The translations under genes and the position numbers were made by a program. From positions 1,858,625 through 1,922,624 of the forward strand of contig OZ025223.1 of NCBI GenBank assembly GCA_964019055.1: DNA of 64,000 nucleotides. Direction: 5' to 3'. The DNA comes from Anthopleura xanthogrammica (taxonomy: Eukaryota > Cnidaria > Anthozoa > Actiniaria > Actiniidae). Of this stretch, positions 60,411 to 64,000 are shown piece by piece; positions within the stretch are counted from its first letter, which is position 1, and each line of letters starts with the position of its first letter. A model generated the notes under the pieces. The model ran no database searches. It was not told the DNA's origin and saw only the letters and a program-made list of their open reading frames with translations.

Positions 60411-63400
60411 TTATACCATGCATGTACAGCTGTTAGCATATACGTCTATAGCTTCACAGAAGGTTTTTTTCCTCGATAACGGACCACTTGTCGTCAGATG
60501 TAGCTCATTGTAGATTTCTTTGAGGACCGCCAGTTTCAGTGACACAAGCTTACTGCTTTTCACAAGCTCACATATATTGAAGGTGCCCACGGTGATCGGA
60601 TGGTTTGGTCTGTTCATGTCGTTCATCACTAGGTTTATAAGACTGTATAAAGCTTCTTCCGACTCTGCAGCTTCAATGTCTTCCTCTGGGACTTCCTCAG
60701 CATCGATACCCTTCTTACGCTGCGCAGCTTTCAGGCGCGAGAACAGGCTGCTGATTTGCTTTGATGTCCTCCACTCTTCGGGCTTAAAGGTGGGCCGCCC
60801 GTCTTCATTTCTGAGAGACTTCATCTCCCTCGCTAACTGCACAGGATCGGATTTGATTCCAGTTCTTATACCGTCAACAAACTTCTTCTTGAGGAAGGCG
60901 TTGACCTTGTCAGTCATTCTAGAGGAAGTTTTGGTTGTCTTAAGAGCCCATCCTGTCGGTCTGTGAGTTGCTTTGGTAGCACTACTGTTATCCTTAGCTT
61001 GAGGTACCCGCCCTGAGGTCGATGGCATATCTGGCGCAAACGTTACCCCTGTAACTACTCCCGCCCATTTCCTTCTAATGCGGTCATACATAGACTCACA
61101 GTCTGCCTCAAGACGATGCTTCCCCGTGTCCATGTGGGCGTCTGCCTCCGACTGGGTTTTGAACGTCAGGACGCATCCAGTTTCCTGGCAAGCGTAGATC
61201 TCAGACTTATGTCTGACACTCTCTCCCACTCTCCCTTTATTGGGGGCTTGACCAAAGGGCTGAATCACCTTTAATCCAGTTTCTCTTTGTGGTGCAATTG
61301 TGAGGTCGCTGTAAGCAATGAGACGTCCAGGACCGATGTCATACGCCTTCCATACGCGAATACCAGTTTTCTCGAACTGGAAATTGTTCAGCACACTAAT
61401 GCCTGGTATCTTATTACCTTTGTTTGTCTCTTTTGTTGTGTCCAACTCAACAACTGCAGCCCTGCACCCTTTGATGCCCGCATGTGATTCTAGAGCTGCC
61501 TTCATATCTTCAGCTGTGAGGACATTGTGCTTCTCATTGACCCACCGCTTTATGTGTGCCTTCATCGAAGCAGCCTTCCTGTCACAAATATCCTTGCCAG
61601 CCTGAGGGTCAGAGAAATCGTATCGCACTGGCTTGACACCGGTTCTCTCCCCTACTTCTCTTAGACTTAGCAAAAGAGGGCCATTGTGATAACACCCTGC
61701 ATTATCAGATCTGAGATAGGCTTGTGTCACAGCTGGATATTCCTGCTTGACTTTATGCAGCAAGTCCTCTATTATGGACAGTACTGCAAAGCTGTTTTGG
61801 GTGCAGCTGTTGAGGATATGGACAAAACACTCCACTTCATATTTACTGTCTGTGGCTGCTGCAGTAATCACAGCACTGATGTGCCAGCTCTTGCCTCTCT
61901 TTCCAAAAAAGTCACTCATTTGTTCTCTAAATTGAACAGGCAAGAACTTCATTGCCCAGTCCATGATCAAAAGGCACGACTTCTTATTTAGCTGCTTTAG
62001 GGCATGTTGCTTGGCTTCTTCCTGGTTAATTGTTCGTAGCAAATGCGCTTTCCACGCCTTTATGTTACGCACACTCTCTTTGTACTCAAACTTAAATCTA
62101 GCCCTCTCCTCTTCATCGATGTCCACATTAGCTAGAATCTCTGCTATATCATCTAGTACACTCTCTAGCCCTTCACAGCGTTCGCATTCATAGGTGTGTT
62201 TATGGTCACATTTGCGTTTGAACTCTTTGGCTTTATCACTTAGTGCATGAACACTGCAGTGATCACTACATTGTTCGTCTCTTCCGACATGGGTCTTGAA
62301 ATCTGTCTTAATATAGCGTTTTGCATCCCTTAGTTGCTTCTGTAGGTTAGTTACGTTGATGCCCTGACCTGCCAGTTTATCCAACAGAGACAAGACGTCA
62401 TCAAACGCCTCGGAACCCTCAGCAGTGGTACTGTCAAGTCCTTGAAGGGATTTTTGCATGGAAGCTGAACAAACTTCAATCATCCGGTAGAGAGAACGCT
62501 TACCCGCAGGCTCGACTTCTTGTTCTTCACAATATTCTAAATATTGACTTATAATGCGTGAAGGGATGACAGTCCTTATCACTGCTGGTATAGTGATTTT
62601 CTCTCCCGAGTCAAGCTTCATCGTTTTTGTCCCGAAAGCCATATCCTGGAGAAATTCTGGCTTGGAAATAAATTCAATAAAGTGGTCCACTTTTTCGCGG
62701 TCAATTTTTGTGCGGTAATTAGGCATTTCAGGGACTGGCTGACCTCTGCCAGCCTCGGTTGCATGCTGACGAGCTTGGTCAATGCGCCATTTTGAGAGTC
62801 CAGGAATCATTTCTTGCAAATCAGCTTTTGAAAAATCGTCTGCAAAGAGGGAAAGGATCTGTCGCTTAGTCCTCCAATGACCTGTTTGCTCATATGTTTT
62901 AACCAAAACACCCACCAGACTAGAGTTGGGATCAAAGCGCTTGCGTTTTCCTTGATTTTCGCCTTCTTCTTCAAAAAGTGCTTCAGTTTGTAGTGCCTTC
63001 CAGAACACCTCCTCTTGGCCAGGAGTGATAACAGACAGGGAGGTAGCTATGGACTCCTTGGCTTTGCGGATGTAATATCGTTGCTGAGTGTCAGACACAT
63101 CTTCCCACGCGGTATTCAGGGTGGACATCAGGGGGCTGTACCGCCCTTCTGAAATACTGGTAGTGGATTCGTTTAATTTTTGTCTTTTGCTGTTTTGCTC
63201 TTCCATCTCATCAAGCCATATACTAATCTCTTCTTCTGGTATCGAGGACTGAGATGACTGGGATTGTGAAGAGAGTGTCTGTGACTCTCCACCGGTACTT
63301 GCGACCTCCATAGTCTCCGTGGCTGGCAATGAACTGTCTTGAGAGATATTATGGGCTTCAGAATCTTTCTGCGTGAGGTCTACACTGATAGAGGTGTCTA

Positions 63401-63549
63401 AGTCAAGAGGCTAAAGATGTAAAGAGATGGATTAGCTAATTACTGACAAAATAATCTTTAGTTTCTGTCTCTTTATTGGCTAACCTGCTTCCCTGTCTTA
63501 TAGTTTGCATGGGCTTTGTAGTGGTCTCCACGGCAAGTTGCACACACCG
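60411..63549 (-). CDS. Integrase-like (DDE/RNase H-fold) zinc-finger protein, 5' partial
   Basis: Two exons seen: 63549-63485 ([20 protein letters not shown], zinc-finger-like) and 63410-60411, a long exon of 999 codons plus stop. They join in phase; the start is outside the window. Residues below are counted from the Leu codon at 63329. A Ser/Glu-rich start is followed by a helical region, then a Cys/His cluster ([22 protein letters not shown], about 353-385). An RNase H-like core follows: [10 protein letters not shown] (Asp457), [11 protein letters not shown] (Asp542) and [18 protein letters not shown] (Asp580 or Asp583). The Asp542-Asp580 gap of 37 residues is typical of DDE/D integrases. 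A C2H2 finger lies at about 714-738 and a helical C-terminus at about 920-965. I recall similar unnamed proteins in aquatic animals. No terminal repeats were found, so domestication is possible. The frame is intact. Confidence 0.72.
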
Positions 63550-63612
63550 CTGTAACACAAATAATAAATAAAATGAATAAAAAATGGATGCATGAATGCC
63601 GGGATGGAGGAA

Positions 63613-63970
63613 TGAATGGATGGATGGATGGATGGATGTATGAATGGATGGAAGAATGGATGGATGGATGGGGGATGGATGGATGGATGAATGGATGAAT
63701 AGATGGATGGGGGATGGATGGGTGGATGGTTGGTTGGATGGATGGATGGATGGATGGATGGATGGATGGATGGATGGATGGATGGATGGATGGATGGATG
63801 GATGGATGGATGGATGGATGGATGGATGGATGGATGGATGGATGGATGGATGGATGGATGGATGGATGGATGGATGGATGGATGGATAGTGAGTGAATGA
63901 GTGAAAAAGTGAATGGGTGAATGAATGAATGGATGGATAGATAAATGAGTGAGTGAATGGGTGAATGAAT
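63613..63970. repeat. (GGAT)n microsatellite
   Basis: About 275 bp of near-perfect GGAT followed by GAAT/GAGT-type units, upstream of the visible exons of the integrase-like gene. Trp-Met-Asp-Gly and Ile-His-Pro-Ser frames across it are spurious. Confidence 0.96.
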
Positions 63971-64000
63971 AATATCATAATATTATAACATAAATATACG

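Noticed and set aside
63436..63978. 180-aa frame of Ile-His-Pro-Ser repeats
   Set aside because: A GGAT microsatellite read in reverse; the real exon nearby (63549-63485) uses another frame.

Overview
The window is animal nuclear DNA. It holds many short exons with GT-AG introns (and two introns with minor-spliceosome signals), microsatellites, foldback elements and tRNA-derived SINEs. The conserved genes are animal orthologues: an OATP/SLCO transporter, two SH3BGRL3-like genes, UPRT, spermine synthase, a SLC16 transporter and TRAPPC10. An intron-rich marine invertebrate, most likely an anthozoan cnidarian, fits best; this is inference from style and content, not a species assignment. Exon models were built by hand, and each conserved gene closes in phase.

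Layout: 1303-7997 (-) complete OATP, 10 coding exons, 684 aa. 10825-15213: array of 76 copies of a 58-bp unit. 16819-19683 (-) and 20265-22166 (+): head-to-head pair of 94-aa SH3BGRL3-like genes. 24680-29375 (-) UPRT (309 aa), head-to-head with 29852-36712 (+) spermine synthase (366 aa). 38383-43029 (+) SLC16 transporter, 4 exons, 504 aa. 43030-48489: repeat-rich, no gene seen. 48490-52014 (+) unrecognised secreted precursor (295 aa). 53374-58334 (-) the C-terminal 606 aa of TRAPPC10. 60411-63549 (-) 5'-partial gene for a large integrase-like (DDE/RNase H-fold) zinc-finger protein.

The best candidate for something undescribed is the precursor at 48490-52014. It has a signal peptide, and all 12 cysteines fall in six close pairs (6-10 residues between). 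Four of the pairs are followed by Gly-Lys-Lys/Arg amidation and cleavage sites. This looks like a precursor of several small disulfide-looped, amidated peptides.

Other points of interest are two U12-type introns in spermine synthase (one AT-AC, one GT-AG), the integrase-like gene that may lie inside TRAPPC10, and several foldback families sharing TAGACC...GGTCTA ends. There is also a SINE with a variable number of 57-bp tail units. The genes form no operon or single pathway; the two head-to-head pairs may share promoters.
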